Made by a program: the position numbers and the translations under genes
The notes under the pieces: model-generated
What the model was told of the DNA's origin: nothing
Databases searched by the model: none
The model's input: the letters and a program-made list of their open reading frames with translations, nothing else
Shown here: positions 33,318-41,621 of the stretch, piece by piece
Position numbering within the stretch: the first letter of the stretch is position 1
How the letters are laid out: every line of letters starts with the position of its first letter
Assembly (NCBI GenBank): GCA_014762645.1
Contig: JABURP010000018.1
Coordinates: forward strand, 1-42,440
DNA length: 42,440 nt
Source: Crocinitomicaceae bacterium
Lineage (GTDB): Bacteria > Bacteroidota > Bacteroidia > Flavobacteriales_D > Crocinitomicaceae
Direction: 5' to 3'

Positions 33318-34076
33318 TTAGTCTCTGAAATACGAATTATAAGTTCTGCTTGCTTTTAATTTTGTGCCATCATTCAAAAGAACATTATAATCTCCATTTT
33401 TTCTGGATTCGAATGACTTGATGAAGTTAGTATTAACGATTGTGCTTTTATGAATTTGTATAAAATCTTCGTCAAGATACCTTTGAGTGAAGCTCTTCAA
33501 CGAACTGAAGTATAGGTATTTTTTCTTTTCAGTAAATAGGGCTAGATAAGGGCGGTCCGTTGTAACATAAAGTATGTCCTGACGTGACAAGAGTACAACG
33601 CGTCCCTTATGCTTGACGCGAATCTCATCCTTCTTTTCAATCAACTTTTCATTATCTCTCTTTGCAAATTTCGTGTAATACAAGGTCGCTCCTCCATAAA
33701 CAAGAAAACAGGCAATTCCATTGTCAACAAATGATTCTGTAAATACACGAATAAAACCGAATGTATGTTCGAAAACAAACCAGGAAATTAAATGCACCAG
33801 TATCCCAAATAGAATTATGTGTAAAATGCTAACTCCAATAGATAATAAAAGGTGACCTACTGAATTAGATTTCTTAATTAATCTCTTATACACTATTAAC
33901 CCAGGGATAAAAAGCCACCAGTATGTTCCAAACAACATTGACTCAGATAGATAAAAGTGATATCCCTTGAAGTAAGCATGGAATAAGTCTTTACCTGTAG
34001 TAAGTAATATCATGCTCAAACCTGCCAACACTAAAAGTCCGTAATTTCTTTGATACAGGAAGTTAATTGCCTTCAT
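33318..34076 (-). CDS. Membrane-anchored LytTR transcriptional regulator
   Basis: A 252-aa regulator. Four hydrophobic helices occupy residues 12-135 and a LytTR DNA-binding domain spans about 150-252, with LLSRQDILYVTTDRPYLALFT, FIQIHKSTIVNTNFI and a C-terminal DGTKLKASRTY. There is no response-regulator receiver domain, so signalling is probably by the membrane part itself, as in other Bacteroidetes LytTR proteins. The gene lies 77 nt upstream of the dioxygenase-yceI operon on the same strand, so that operon is its likeliest target. No clear promoter was recognised for it. Confidence 0.88.
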   Translation of the reverse strand: MKAINFLYQRNYGLLVLAGLSMILLTTGKDLFHAYFKGYHFYLSESMLFGTYWWLFIPGLIVYKRLIKKSNSVGHLLLSIGVSILHIILFGILVHLISWFVFEHTFGFIRVFTESFVDNGIACFLVYGGATLYYTKFAKRDNEKLIEKKDEIRVKHKGRVVLLSRQDILYVTTDRPYLALFTEKKKYLYFSSLKSFTQRYLDEDFIQIHKSTIVNTNFIKSFESRKNGDYNVLLNDGTKLKASRTYNSYFRD

Positions 34077-34302
34077 AGCTTACCTTTATATACAGTTATT
34101 AATATACGAAAACCAGACTTAATATAGTTACGTTGATCAAAAAGGGTAATTAAAGAGTCTCAGTATTTGTCTTGTATCTGATTTATAAGTAGAAATATGT
34201 TCCCAACTTGGTATATATATACTATTAAAATTAGCATTGTTACCATTTCGTTTCTAGTGTTCTTTAAATCCTTGAATAGGAGAGGAGTGCTATTTCTGAA
34301 AA
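34077..34302. other. Intergenic region without visible gene
   Basis: AT-rich sequence upstream of the LytTR gene. With the repeat element that follows, it forms a gap of 374 nt. I saw no ORF, RNA or left arm matching the repeat family. Confidence 0.4.
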
Positions 34303-34449
34303 CATTCAAGTTCTGGGATTCTTTTTACTCACCACCGAAGTTGAAGTGAAACGGAAACGTGTATTGAGATGAGCATAGAATAATGCTGATATCAGAACTC
34401 GACGGCGGGTGGATGCTTAGCTTTAGCTATTGTGTTAACATTAGTTTTC
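34303..34449 (+). repeat. Cassette-boundary repeat E1 (hybrid type)
   Basis: The left 65 nt (34303-34367) match 37407-37471 at 61 positions. The right arm (34411-34449, GCTTAGCTTTAGCTATTGTGTTA, written here as arm then GTTTTC box) belongs to the family also seen at 37514, 38412, 39371 and 41563. No left arm complementary to the right arm was found. The internal hairpin AGCAT/ATGCT is near 34373-34387. It ends 2 nt before the stop of the minus-strand lipoprotein gene. Confidence 0.75.
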
Positions 34450-34450
34450 T

Positions 34451-34834
34451 TCAGTCAAACCTGTAATTAGGTTCATTTATTATGATGTTGCTGCCTCTAG
34501 AATCAAGTTTTCCATTGAGCTTGTACGCAATCAGATTGCATTCATACCCCTCTTCTATATACCAATTCTCTTCCCAATCTACAGTCATTTCGGTAATTTT
34601 ATATTCAAGGTCACCTGAAAAGATTATTTTAAGATCATAGGCGGTAGTGACTTCTTTTGGTAAACTAAATGTTCTGGTTTGTCTGGCTATGTCTGAATAT
34701 TTATCCAATTGAATTCCGAATTGTTTTAAGTGATTAGTTTCAAAATTTGATCCTTTCTCAAATGTCTGAACAGTCGCACTATTGTATTTAGATTCTGAAA
34801 AGCCATGAGTGATTATTGGCAAATCATATAGCAC
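34451..34834 (-). CDS. Small lipoprotein gene with damaged 5' end
   Basis: The clean open frame from a GTG at 34834 gives 127 aa with no known family. The same frame stays open upstream and encodes a convincing lipoprotein signal, ITINLLIALNSCGNPRK, with the lipobox Cys codon at 34889-34891. There is no usable start codon in that frame before the TAG near 34966. An ATG at 34960-34962 followed by MKFGSVTFVLFH lies in another frame and stops. A one-base indel between about 34925 and 34955 would rejoin them into a protein of about 170 residues. It is therefore a lipoprotein gene broken by mutation or assembly error. It sits between repeat E1 and the PLP enzyme gene. Confidence 0.6.
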   Translation of the reverse strand: MLYDLPIITHGFSESKYNSATVQTFEKGSNFETNHLKQFGIQLDKYSDIARQTRTFSLPKEVTTAYDLKIIFSGDLEYKITEMTVDWEENWYIEEGYECNLIAYKLNGKLDSRGSNIIINEPNYRFD

Positions 34835-35012
34835 AATATCTCCACATTCTTCCTTAGGATAAGGTGGTAATTCTTTACGAGGATTACCACAAGAGTTCAG
34901 CGCTATCAGAAGATTGATAGTTATTAATGAAACAATACAAATGTTACAGAACCGAATTTCATTCTAATCAATTAATGTTAACTTATTAATATGGTTAAAG
35001 GAATCACCCGAA

Positions 35013-36887
35013 TCAAATCTGATCCACAAATTCTTTGAAGACTTTTTTATGCAAATCCAAATCCATATTGGCAGATAATGAAACGCGAACGATATAATCT
35101 TTATCTCCCTCTTTTGTGGTTCCTTGCGTTGAAGTAGCAGGAATCGTCCAGTAGCATCCCTTTAATTGCCCGTAGCTTACACAGTACTTGCTTTCATTAG
35201 GGATTTTATTAATCATTAAGTTGATCAACTTGCTATTTAGTGCTCTCTTATATGTTTCTCTTTCTTCTTCTGTATCGCCTTTGGTAGGTAGATCCAATGA
35301 AAAAACAGATGGTGTGAATCCTTCTTTTGCCAATTCTTCAGATACAAAGTTGATTTTTGCTGTCGGCAATGTCTCCTTGATGAAAATGACAAATTCTCGG
35401 GTGTTTTTATACGCTTCAATAATTCGCTCATTCATTGACGGCAATTGCTCTGCTAATATGGCTACTTGAAGTGGGGTGGCTTCGTTATCACAAAGTCGTA
35501 AATGCAAATCTATTTTCGCTAACAATGACGCTGCTTTTTCATTCGATACACAGTAACCTGCTGTACATTTTCCACCACTCGGAAATTTAGATCCACTTAC
35601 ATAAGAAATGGTTCTGATGGATGAAAGAATACCATCTTGACTTAAAAACTGCACATTTGGACAAAACGTTTGATCCAATATAAAAACCGGATCAATTGCT
35701 GTATCTTCATTTGCAGTTTTCCGTTCCTGGCTAAGAACATCCCTTAATTTTTCAAGATCAGGTACTTCAACTCTTGGGTTGGTAGGTATTTCAGCAATGA
35801 TATAAGGCACAGCATCTTGTTTTGCTACTTCATCCAATATCATATCAATACTTTGAACCATATTGTGATCACCATCCACCGGTAAATCCATGACGTCAAC
35901 ATTGTCAATGCATGCTGCAACACGTCTGGCCTGATCATTTGTACCACCATAGCAGTTAGGTGGAACGATAATTTTAACCGCTTTTCCTTGATGATTCTCC
36001 AGGGCATGGTCCACCAATCCTATCATAATGGCGTACTGTACGGATAGTCCGGAAGACCCCAACAAGGCTTTTGAATTAGTTGCTGTAATTTTTTGAATCG
36101 AATTTACTACGTCAGCCCTGTTTTTATCCAGCTCACTTACTTTATTGTCAAGCGGTTCTTCACCAACTAATAATTTTAAGGCAGAAAAACAGTTTGCCGG
36201 AGTCATGGCAATGGTCTCTCTTCTTCTGACGTGTTGAATGGCTGAAATGTAATCGTTATTTTGCTCTCCGTTGATCAATAAAATACTTCCAAGGTGATCG
36301 TAAACACTGATGTAAAAATCAATGTTGGGTACAAGTTCAACCGTTCCTATGCTTTGTTCTTTGGAAATAAATACGGTACTGCCATCAAAGTCAACAATAT
36401 CTTCAAGTTTGTCAATGCGTTTCACATCAAAATTATAACCATAGACATTGTGTAAAATATCCGTATCAAACGCTTCAGGCAATTTGCCAGTATGAAGAAT
36501 TTGTGTGTTTTTTTTGTCCAGCAAGTTCTTTCTTAATACAGCCATAACAGGAATCGTCTGAGATGAAAAAGTAATTACCTGCTCAGCTTGCAAATTATTC
36601 AAATGTGCAATTCCCCATTCCAATACAGATGATAGTGGGTGACCTAAGCGAATGTAATCGAAGGCAGTCGGCAACTCGCTCAGTGCAGATGTTGCTGTAG
36701 TTCGCTCATTAAATAAACTTTCAAATTGCTCCAAGAACTGTGTTTTTGCCAAACGCTCTTCATAAATGTCTAACCTGTGTGTGGTCAAGTTCAACCAGTC
36801 AGCAGGTATTTGGTGTAATACATCTTTTAGATAATTGAGCAATTTACTGTCTTTCATAGTGTTCACCTTAAGTTGGGGCTGTTCCAT
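35013..36887 (-). CDS. Cys/Met metabolism PLP-dependent enzyme family protein
   Basis: A 624-aa fold type I PLP enzyme related to cystathionine gamma-synthase, but about 220 residues longer. The conserved part starts near 270 with ALLGSSGLSVQYAIMIG, then PPNCYGGTNDQARRV, VDVMDLPVDGD, YIIAEIPTNPRVEVPDL (substrate-side loop), VFILDQTF and SYVSGSKFPSGGKCTAGY, where the Lys of GSK should carry PLP. The first 260 residues are an extra domain that may be a degenerate duplicate of the same fold. Possible roles are gamma-elimination, lyase or methionine-related chemistry. An ATG at 36857 has a better ribosome site (AAGG), so the true start may be 10 codons in. Flanking genes give no pathway. Confidence 0.82.
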   Translation of the reverse strand: MEQPQLKVNTMKDSKLLNYLKDVLHQIPADWLNLTTHRLDIYEERLAKTQFLEQFESLFNERTTATSALSELPTAFDYIRLGHPLSSVLEWGIAHLNNLQAEQVITFSSQTIPVMAVLRKNLLDKKNTQILHTGKLPEAFDTDILHNVYGYNFDVKRIDKLEDIVDFDGSTVFISKEQSIGTVELVPNIDFYISVYDHLGSILLINGEQNNDYISAIQHVRRRETIAMTPANCFSALKLLVGEEPLDNKVSELDKNRADVVNSIQKITATNSKALLGSSGLSVQYAIMIGLVDHALENHQGKAVKIIVPPNCYGGTNDQARRVAACIDNVDVMDLPVDGDHNMVQSIDMILDEVAKQDAVPYIIAEIPTNPRVEVPDLEKLRDVLSQERKTANEDTAIDPVFILDQTFCPNVQFLSQDGILSSIRTISYVSGSKFPSGGKCTAGYCVSNEKAASLLAKIDLHLRLCDNEATPLQVAILAEQLPSMNERIIEAYKNTREFVIFIKETLPTAKINFVSEELAKEGFTPSVFSLDLPTKGDTEEERETYKRALNSKLINLMINKIPNESKYCVSYGQLKGCYWTIPATSTQGTTKEGDKDYIVRVSLSANMDLDLHKKVFKEFVDQI

Positions 36888-37061
36888 AATTTCATTTTTT
36901 TAAAGTACGTCTAGGCCACCAAATCACACGGCACTAAAAGTGTATAACGTCAGCCTAATGTTTACCATTTAAGGGATAAAGTTAATTAACAGTTTATTAT
37001 CTGGAAAGTATGCTTTCAAGGTTTTATTAAATACCTTAAAAAAGTAAATTATGGAAAATCA

Positions 37062-37310
37062 GTGTTAGTTGAGATAAACGAAAAACTGAATAGAATTGAA
37101 AAGCTCCTATTTTCAATAAAGAGTTCAAACAAAGAAATAATGGATGTAAAAGAAGCTGCCGAATATTGTGGATTGAAGGTCAGCTATGTATATAAACTTT
37201 GTTCCTCACGTGAAATTCCCCACTATAAGAATTCGGGAAAAATGTTAAGGTTTAAGAAGGAAGGGTTATCCAAATGGCTACTTAGAAATAAAGTAAAACC
37301 AAATATTTGA
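37062..37310 (+). CDS. Small HTH protein, excisionase/MerR-like (helix-turn-helix 17 type)
   Basis: An 82-aa DNA-binding protein. An N-terminal helix (1-20) precedes a winged HTH at 25-75: IMDVKEAAEYCGLKVSYVYKLCSSREIPHYKNSG then MLRFKKEGLSKWLL. Such proteins are Xis-like directionality factors or small regulators and often mark mobile regions. The start is GTG at 37062, but an ATG at 37051 reads MENQC and stops; adding one base after CA would give MENQVLVEI, the usual start for this family. So a one-base loss in the first codons is likely, natural or from assembly. No integrase gene is nearby in the window. Confidence 0.75.
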   Translation: MLVEINEKLNRIEKLLFSIKSSNKEIMDVKEAAEYCGLKVSYVYKLCSSREIPHYKNSGKMLRFKKEGLSKWLLRNKVKPNI

Positions 37311-37406
37311 AGATTTGAAGAAGATTGCGAGTTGTTAACAAGATGTTTCTTGACTTAAGGAAAGGGTTAAAATCCAGTCCATTGCAATTTCTGTTGCACT
37401 TCTTTC

Positions 37407-37552
37407 CATTCAAGTTCTGGGATTTTCATTAGTCACCACCGAAGTTGAAGTGAAACGGAAACGTGTATTGAATTTGGGGCGAATAGCCCTAAAGTCAAGA
37501 CTCGATTGTATCTCGGACGTGAGCTTTACCTACTTTGTTATAAGCAGTTTTC
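37407..37552 (+). repeat. Cassette-boundary repeat E2 (hybrid type)
   Basis: The left 65 nt (37407-37471) match repeat E1. An inner hairpin GGGGC/GCCCT lies near 37476-37490. The right arm reads GGACGTGAGCTTTACC, spacer TACTTT, GTTA (37537-37540), then AAGCAGTTTTC. The right arm is of the same family as E3-E5 but the left half is unrelated to theirs. It is in the 273-nt gap between the HTH gene and a minus-strand lipoprotein gene. Confidence 0.75.
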
Positions 37553-37583
37553 TACCCCTGCAAACAGATAATGTTAAAAACTT

Positions 37584-38261
37584 CTATTTGTTATGAAGTA
37601 TCGGATCTTTCATCAGTTCTTCGAACAGCAGTGAATCAACTTTATCGAGAATTATTTTTCCGTCCGAAGATAGGTGCGAATATTCAATGTAGCCATTTGC
37701 TTCGAACGGCATTTCCTGGCAGTCGTTATCATCAGGATTAAAATCAAATTCAAAGTACTCGTATCTAAACACAATGTTGTAATCGGTATCAATATCAATG
37801 ATAGATCTACAATCACTTTCACATCCTTGCCAACAAGAACGTGTAAGAATTTTGTTCTCTATCAAATTTCCGTTCTTGTCGTATGTAACAACCGAAGGAG
37901 CTGCATCATCAGCTGCAACGAGATAGAAAAATCCGAAAAACTGGGAGGTATCTGGTCTTATTCCGATTATACTGCAAGGAACGGCATCACCAAATATTAG
38001 AGTGTCCTTTGTCCCATATTCAGCCATGAATTCCGTAACAGCAGTTGAGCCTTGTGTTTTATAATGAAAAGGTAATTCTATCTCTGGGTATTTTGAATAT
38101 AAATAACGGATGTGTTTTAGTCGTTCGAAGTCAACAGGGGTATTATTTGTAAGAAAATCAGAAGATTCTTTCGGTCCAGTATTATTGTCCGAGTCGACCT
38201 GTTCAGACCCCTGACAAGCAATAAAAGTCAAGACAATTAAGAATATAGAAAGTCGCGCCAT
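37584..38261 (-). CDS. Uncharacterised lipoprotein in a repeat-bounded unit
   Basis: A 225-aa lipoprotein. The signal is residues 1-15 with lipobox FIAC (Cys16), then a Ser/Asp/Asn-rich linker to about residue 40. The mature domain has six cysteines, including SCWQGCESDCRS near 140-151, likely disulfides. The segments GFFYLVAADDAAPSVVTYD and NIVFRYEYFEFDF suggest a beta-rich fold, but I recognise no family. The gene exactly fills the space between repeats E2 and E3: its stop is 32 nt from E2 and its start 11 nt from E3. It reads leftward, so its promoter would have to lie in or beyond E3. Confidence 0.75.
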   Translation of the reverse strand: MARLSIFLIVLTFIACQGSEQVDSDNNTGPKESSDFLTNNTPVDFERLKHIRYLYSKYPEIELPFHYKTQGSTAVTEFMAEYGTKDTLIFGDAVPCSIIGIRPDTSQFFGFFYLVAADDAAPSVVTYDKNGNLIENKILTRSCWQGCESDCRSIIDIDTDYNIVFRYEYFEFDFNPDDNDCQEMPFEANGYIEYSHLSSDGKIILDKVDSLLFEELMKDPILHNK

Positions 38262-38272
38262 TTTAATTGCTT

Positions 38273-38447
38273 ATAACGTTTGGGTAAAGTTAGGCATTTA
38301 TGCCGTCTTGATGTGTGGTGGCCAGAACCCCGGACTCTGGTTTGTCCGACCGTGATGGCCCCAGCACAGTGGACACGCAACTGGGCGAAAGTGGGCTGGC
38401 CAAGTGTCGGACATGAACTTTACCTACTGTGTTAGCAGTAGTTTTTC
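38273..38447 (+). repeat. attC-like cassette-boundary repeat E3
   Basis: Outer arms are TAAC (38274-38277) and GTTA (38431-38434). The inner arms GGTAAAGT (38283-38290) and ACTTTACC (38417-38424) are perfect 8-bp partners. Unpaired spacers are GTTTG (5 nt) and TACTGT (6 nt). Inside, TGTCCGAC (38343-38350) pairs with GTCGGACA (38406-38413) and TGGCCAG with CTGGCCA. A GTTTTTC box follows (38441-38447). Total from TAAC to GTTA is 161 nt, somewhat longer than typical attC sites. Confidence 0.75.
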
Positions 38448-38520
38448 AATCATTAGCCTTAGCTCTCTACTATAATTTCATGAAATTTTTACTTAGCTTT
38501 AAGCACCTCATTTTATTTAT

Positions 38521-39210
38521 ATGAAATTCAAATTTCGGACGATCCTTTTCTTTATTTTAATCCTAAGCCTTTTAAACTCATGCACGGAGTCTAAAATTGA
38601 ACAAGGTGAAGTGAAGTACAATTTATCCTATCCTTACATGGAAATTGATGGTTGGCTAAGTGCGATTTTCCCTGACGAAATGACCATTATTTTTAAAGGG
38701 ACAAAAATGAAAACAACCATTAAAAAAGGCAGAATTTTTGAGACGAATATAATTTCTGATGAATCCAACAATTACTTGGCTATGTATAGTGATATGGACG
38801 GTAAGAAGCTCTTTTGTGAATTGACACCGATTGAAATTAAGGATTTTAGGAATTCCTTACCAAAATACGAGTTGACAAAATCTTCTGAACAAGATTCAAT
38901 AGCCGGCGTTTTTTGTACGAAATACACCGTGGCATCTTCGGATTCACTTGCTCCATTAGATGCTTGGTTTACAGAGTCTTTTTTAGTGCAAAAAGGTGCT
39001 TGGTTTTCTTCCTATGAAAGTAGTTCTGGTTTCCCTATGGTTTATGATATTGAACGTTATGGGATATTTACTCATGCTGAAGCCGTTAATTTTACTAAAA
39101 AAGAACTTACAGATAAGGATTTTGAAGTTGAGGGAAAATACGAATCCGTAGATTTTGAAACTTATGAAAATTCTGCGAGGGAAATATTTGAAATTTTAGC
39201 GGACTGGTAA
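38521..39210 (+). CDS. Uncharacterised lipoprotein in a repeat-bounded unit
   Basis: A 229-aa lipoprotein. The signal is residues 1-20 with lipobox LNSC (Cys21). The mature part begins GEVKYNLSYPYMEIDGW and contains MTIIFKGTKMKTTIKKG, ISDESNNYLAMYSDMDGKK, AGVFCTKYTVASSD and APLDAWFTESF. This pattern resembles the Bacteroidetes DUF4412/GLPGLI-like group of envelope proteins, which are uncharacterised. The gene lies between E3 (74 nt upstream) and E4 (22 nt downstream), oriented as integron cassette genes usually are. Function unknown. Confidence 0.78.
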   Translation: MKFKFRTILFFILILSLLNSCTESKIEQGEVKYNLSYPYMEIDGWLSAIFPDEMTIIFKGTKMKTTIKKGRIFETNIISDESNNYLAMYSDMDGKKLFCELTPIEIKDFRNSLPKYELTKSSEQDSIAGVFCTKYTVASSDSLAPLDAWFTESFLVQKGAWFSSYESSSGFPMVYDIERYGIFTHAEAVNFTKKELTDKDFEVEGKYESVDFETYENSAREIFEILADW

Positions 39211-39232
39211 TTTAATTATTAAAAAATTCAAG

Positions 39233-39407
39233 TACGTTTGGGTAAAGTTAGGCATTTATGCCGTCTTGATGTGCGCTGGCAAAGAACCCCGGACTCTGGT
39301 TTGTCCGACCGAGTGATGGCAGCCCGGATATGTACAAGTAATGGGAGGGAAAGGGTCGGCCAGAGGGTGGACATGAGCTTTACCTATTGTGTTATGAACT
39401 GTTTTTC
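39233..39407 (+). repeat. attC-like cassette-boundary repeat E4
   Basis: A 40-nt run starting at 39234 is identical to E3 from 38276, and similarity continues through the TTTGTCCGACCG segment. Inner arms are GGTAAAG (39241-39247) and CTTTACC (39378-39384). Spacers are GTTTG and TATTGT. The right outer arm is GTTATG (39391-39396). The left outer arm is TAC instead of AAC, so this copy may be less functional. A GTTTTTC box follows (39401-39407). Confidence 0.75.
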
Positions 39408-39486
39408 ACCCCTAAACCAAATACTCGGATAATCAATACTTTATGCAGTTAACTCATTAAGTGTAAATTGTAAAGTATTCTGTCTT

Positions 39487-39495
39487 TACCTTTCG
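39487..39495 (+). promoter_or_regulatory. Possible promoter of the 405-aa secreted protein gene
   Basis: TACCTTTCG at 39487-39495 is a common -7 variant, with TTG at 39468-39470 (16-nt spacing). It ends 15 nt before the ATG at 39511. It lies just outside repeat E4. Confidence 0.4.
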
Positions 39496-39510
39496 TAAAA
39501 ATGACCCAAC

Positions 39511-40728
39511 ATGAATAAACTTCTACTTTTACTTCTATTAGTTGCAAGTTCGCAGTTAAGTAATGCACAGACAAATGATATTTCACTTGATTCCATGTTC
39601 AATAGATTCAATGTTGGAGAATACTATGTTAATGGTACTGAATATTTCAGATTACCACAAGATCAATTGAGGCCATTGAATTGTTCTGCTCTCATTTCCA
39701 ATGTTGGAACGAATGATATCACAAATTGTCACTTGAGAGTTGATGTTAAAAATGGAGGAACGACAGTTTTCACAGAATACAGTGATTCAATCCTAATAGT
39801 GTCTGGAGGGCAAGATTTACTTTACTTAAACACTACTTTTGATTTTTCTAGCCAACCGCAAGGAATGTATACCATTGTTTATGCCGTGGATTCGGATAGC
39901 TCCGATACTAATTTAGCAGATAACTCTGACAGCTTGTATTTTGAAATAACCCAGAACCAGCTTTCGAGAAGTGATTTTGTAACTGAAGATTCAACAAAGA
40001 ATTATTTTCAGGATTCGCTAACTGGATTTGGATATGTATTCAAAGTTGAGAATGACGCTTGTTTAAGCGCAGTTTATCCGTGGATGAGCTATGATCCGGT
40101 AAATGGATCAATTGGCATAGGAGGGGTTTCAGCAACATTATTTGTTTTAGATACCGTTACGAATGAATTCAATTTAGCAGGAGTTTCTGGCTTTGAAATT
40201 CCGGTTACTTCCGCGAATATGGGTAGTACTATTGAAATTCCATTTGATCATGATAATGAATTGGTTGAAGGGAACACATATTTGGTAACTGTATTTTCTC
40301 AATGGCATGATTTCTATTTGAGTCAATATTCCATAGATTCTACAATTTATTACTCATTTCCTTCAGGTGTGCCAGGTGGCACTTATGATCAAAATGCACC
40401 ATTCTCAAATTGTAGAATGATCAAAATGGATATTGCCTTTAATGGAGGACCATATTGTAATGTTGGATTAGGCCAAATTGAGGATTTAAAGATGAAAATC
40501 TGTCCAAACCCTAATCAAGGTATTTTTCAAGTCATATTGCCTGATAAAATGAAGAATGGAGTTGAAGTGAAAATTTTCAACTTGAATGGTCAATTAGTCT
40601 TTGAACAAAAAGTCATTGATCAATCAATTTTACATTTGGAAATTGATGATTTGATGAATGGAATATATTCTATACAACTCATTAATGAAAATATACAAAT
40701 CACCCAAAAATTGATTATTCAAAAATAG
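39511..40728 (+). CDS. Secreted T9SS cargo protein of unknown function
   Basis: A 405-aa exported protein. The signal peptide is residues 1-19 (LLLLVASSQLSNAQ). A CARDB-like adhesion domain (about 40-150, with LRPLNCSALISNVGTNDITN) is followed by a second beta domain (160-310) that resembles lectin- or jellyroll-type domains of Bacteroidetes surface proteins. The C-terminal 75 residues are a T9SS type A sorting domain with ICPNPNQGIFQV, IFNLNGQLV and NGIYSIQLI. It lies between E4 and E5 in one unit with a convergent lipoprotein gene 8 nt downstream. Ligand unknown. Confidence 0.8.
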   Translation: MNKLLLLLLLVASSQLSNAQTNDISLDSMFNRFNVGEYYVNGTEYFRLPQDQLRPLNCSALISNVGTNDITNCHLRVDVKNGGTTVFTEYSDSILIVSGGQDLLYLNTTFDFSSQPQGMYTIVYAVDSDSSDTNLADNSDSLYFEITQNQLSRSDFVTEDSTKNYFQDSLTGFGYVFKVENDACLSAVYPWMSYDPVNGSIGIGGVSATLFVLDTVTNEFNLAGVSGFEIPVTSANMGSTIEIPFDHDNELVEGNTYLVTVFSQWHDFYLSQYSIDSTIYYSFPSGVPGGTYDQNAPFSNCRMIKMDIAFNGGPYCNVGLGQIEDLKMKICPNPNQGIFQVILPDKMKNGVEVKIFNLNGQLVFEQKVIDQSILHLEIDDLMNGIYSIQLINENIQITQKLIIQK

Positions 40729-40736
40729 ATCTAAAC

Positions 40737-41309
40737 TTATTGCTGTACATAGAAATACACAAAGTAATCCCACTCCAAAGGGTTTCCAATGCCAATGCTA
40801 GGCGTATAGCAAAAGATTGAAAAATCGAAGTTCTGATTATACGCTTCTTGAACAAGTTGAATTTCATTTATTTCGTCCCAAATATGTTGATAGTAAAGTG
40901 AATCTTGATTAGTAGGCATTATGAATATTTCATTGACTCTTGAACTATCAATTGCTGAAATAATGTTTGATGAAATTGGAAAATTTACTGAAGAATTCAA
41001 GGAGTCAGGAAAGTATTGTTGTCCAGTGCCACTCCATAAAATAGAACCATCAAATAATAAAATGGAATCAGGAATATGAAATAACTTTATGTAGCCAAGA
41101 TCGTTTGGTTCTTCATATTCAATTCCAATTTGAACTGTGTTAGAATTGGGATTATTACCTAAGTCAAATATGACTCCTCCCTCTAAATTGTAAGTCATGT
41201 AATCAACTTTCATCAAAACCAAATGAGTTTCCAAATTGATTTTATCTTTTCTACAAGAAGACAATGTTAAAAGTGTAAGAACAGTTATGAATAGAAAGTT
41301 GATTTTCAT
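40737..41309 (-). CDS. Uncharacterised lipoprotein
   Basis: A 190-aa lipoprotein. The signal is residues 1-18 with lipobox LSSC (Cys19), then RKDKINLETH. The remainder shows VDYMTYNLEGGVIFDLG and VQIGIEYEEPNDLGYIKLFHIPDSILLFDG, a beta-rich pattern, with few charged residues. I recognise no family. It is convergent with the 405-aa gene (8-nt gap) and starts 93 nt from repeat E5, so two genes of opposite direction share the E4-E5 unit. Confidence 0.72.
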   Translation of the reverse strand: MKINFLFITVLTLLTLSSCRKDKINLETHLVLMKVDYMTYNLEGGVIFDLGNNPNSNTVQIGIEYEEPNDLGYIKLFHIPDSILLFDGSILWSGTGQQYFPDSLNSSVNFPISSNIISAIDSSRVNEIFIMPTNQDSLYYQHIWDEINEIQLVQEAYNQNFDFSIFCYTPSIGIGNPLEWDYFVYFYVQQ

Positions 41310-41402
41310 ATTCTAAAGGTATGAAAATGAGAAGCATGTAGTCAAACGGTAAAATAAATGATTATATCCGTTCACTACAATATTGCTCCTCTAGCAATAG
41401 TT
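41310..41402. other. Intergenic part before repeat E5
   Basis: With E5 it forms the 312-nt gap before the last gene. It would hold the promoter of the minus-strand lipoprotein gene, though no clear -33/-7 pair was seen. Confidence 0.35.
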
Positions 41403-41601
41403 CATAACGTTTGGCTAAAGCTAGTGATTTGTTGTTTGCGCAGCAAATACAAATTACGTGCGAAAGTGCGCAGGCCAAAACCCCGCACAATGGGAGTCCA
41501 CCGAGTTAGGCCAAACCAGAACTTTGTACACGCAAATGGGAGCAAGTGTGCTGGCCAAGGGTGGACGCTTAGCTTTAGCTACTGTGTTATGAACCGTTTT
41601 C
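41403..41601 (+). repeat. attC-like cassette-boundary repeat E5 (best-paired copy)
   Basis: Outer arms CATAAC (41403-41408) and GTTATG (41586-41591) are perfect 6-bp partners. Spacers are GTTTG (5 nt) and TACTGT (6 nt). Inner arms GCTAAAGCTA (41414-41423) and TAGCTTTAGC (41570-41579) are perfect 10-bp partners. Inside, GTCCACC (41497-41503) pairs with GGTGGAC (41560-41566). A GTTTTC box ends at 41601. The overall length is 189 nt from arm to arm. Confidence 0.78.
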
Positions 41602-41621
41602 TACTTCTGTATATTGTACAT

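Noticed and set aside
34303-34367. Fragment of an rRNA or tRNA gene in the E1/E2 shared block
   Set aside because: No match to conserved rRNA or tRNA segments that I know, and no cloverleaf.
39238-39432. 64-aa plus-strand open frame
   Set aside because: It lies entirely within repeat E4 and has a composition unlike real proteins here; the same frame is not kept open in E3.
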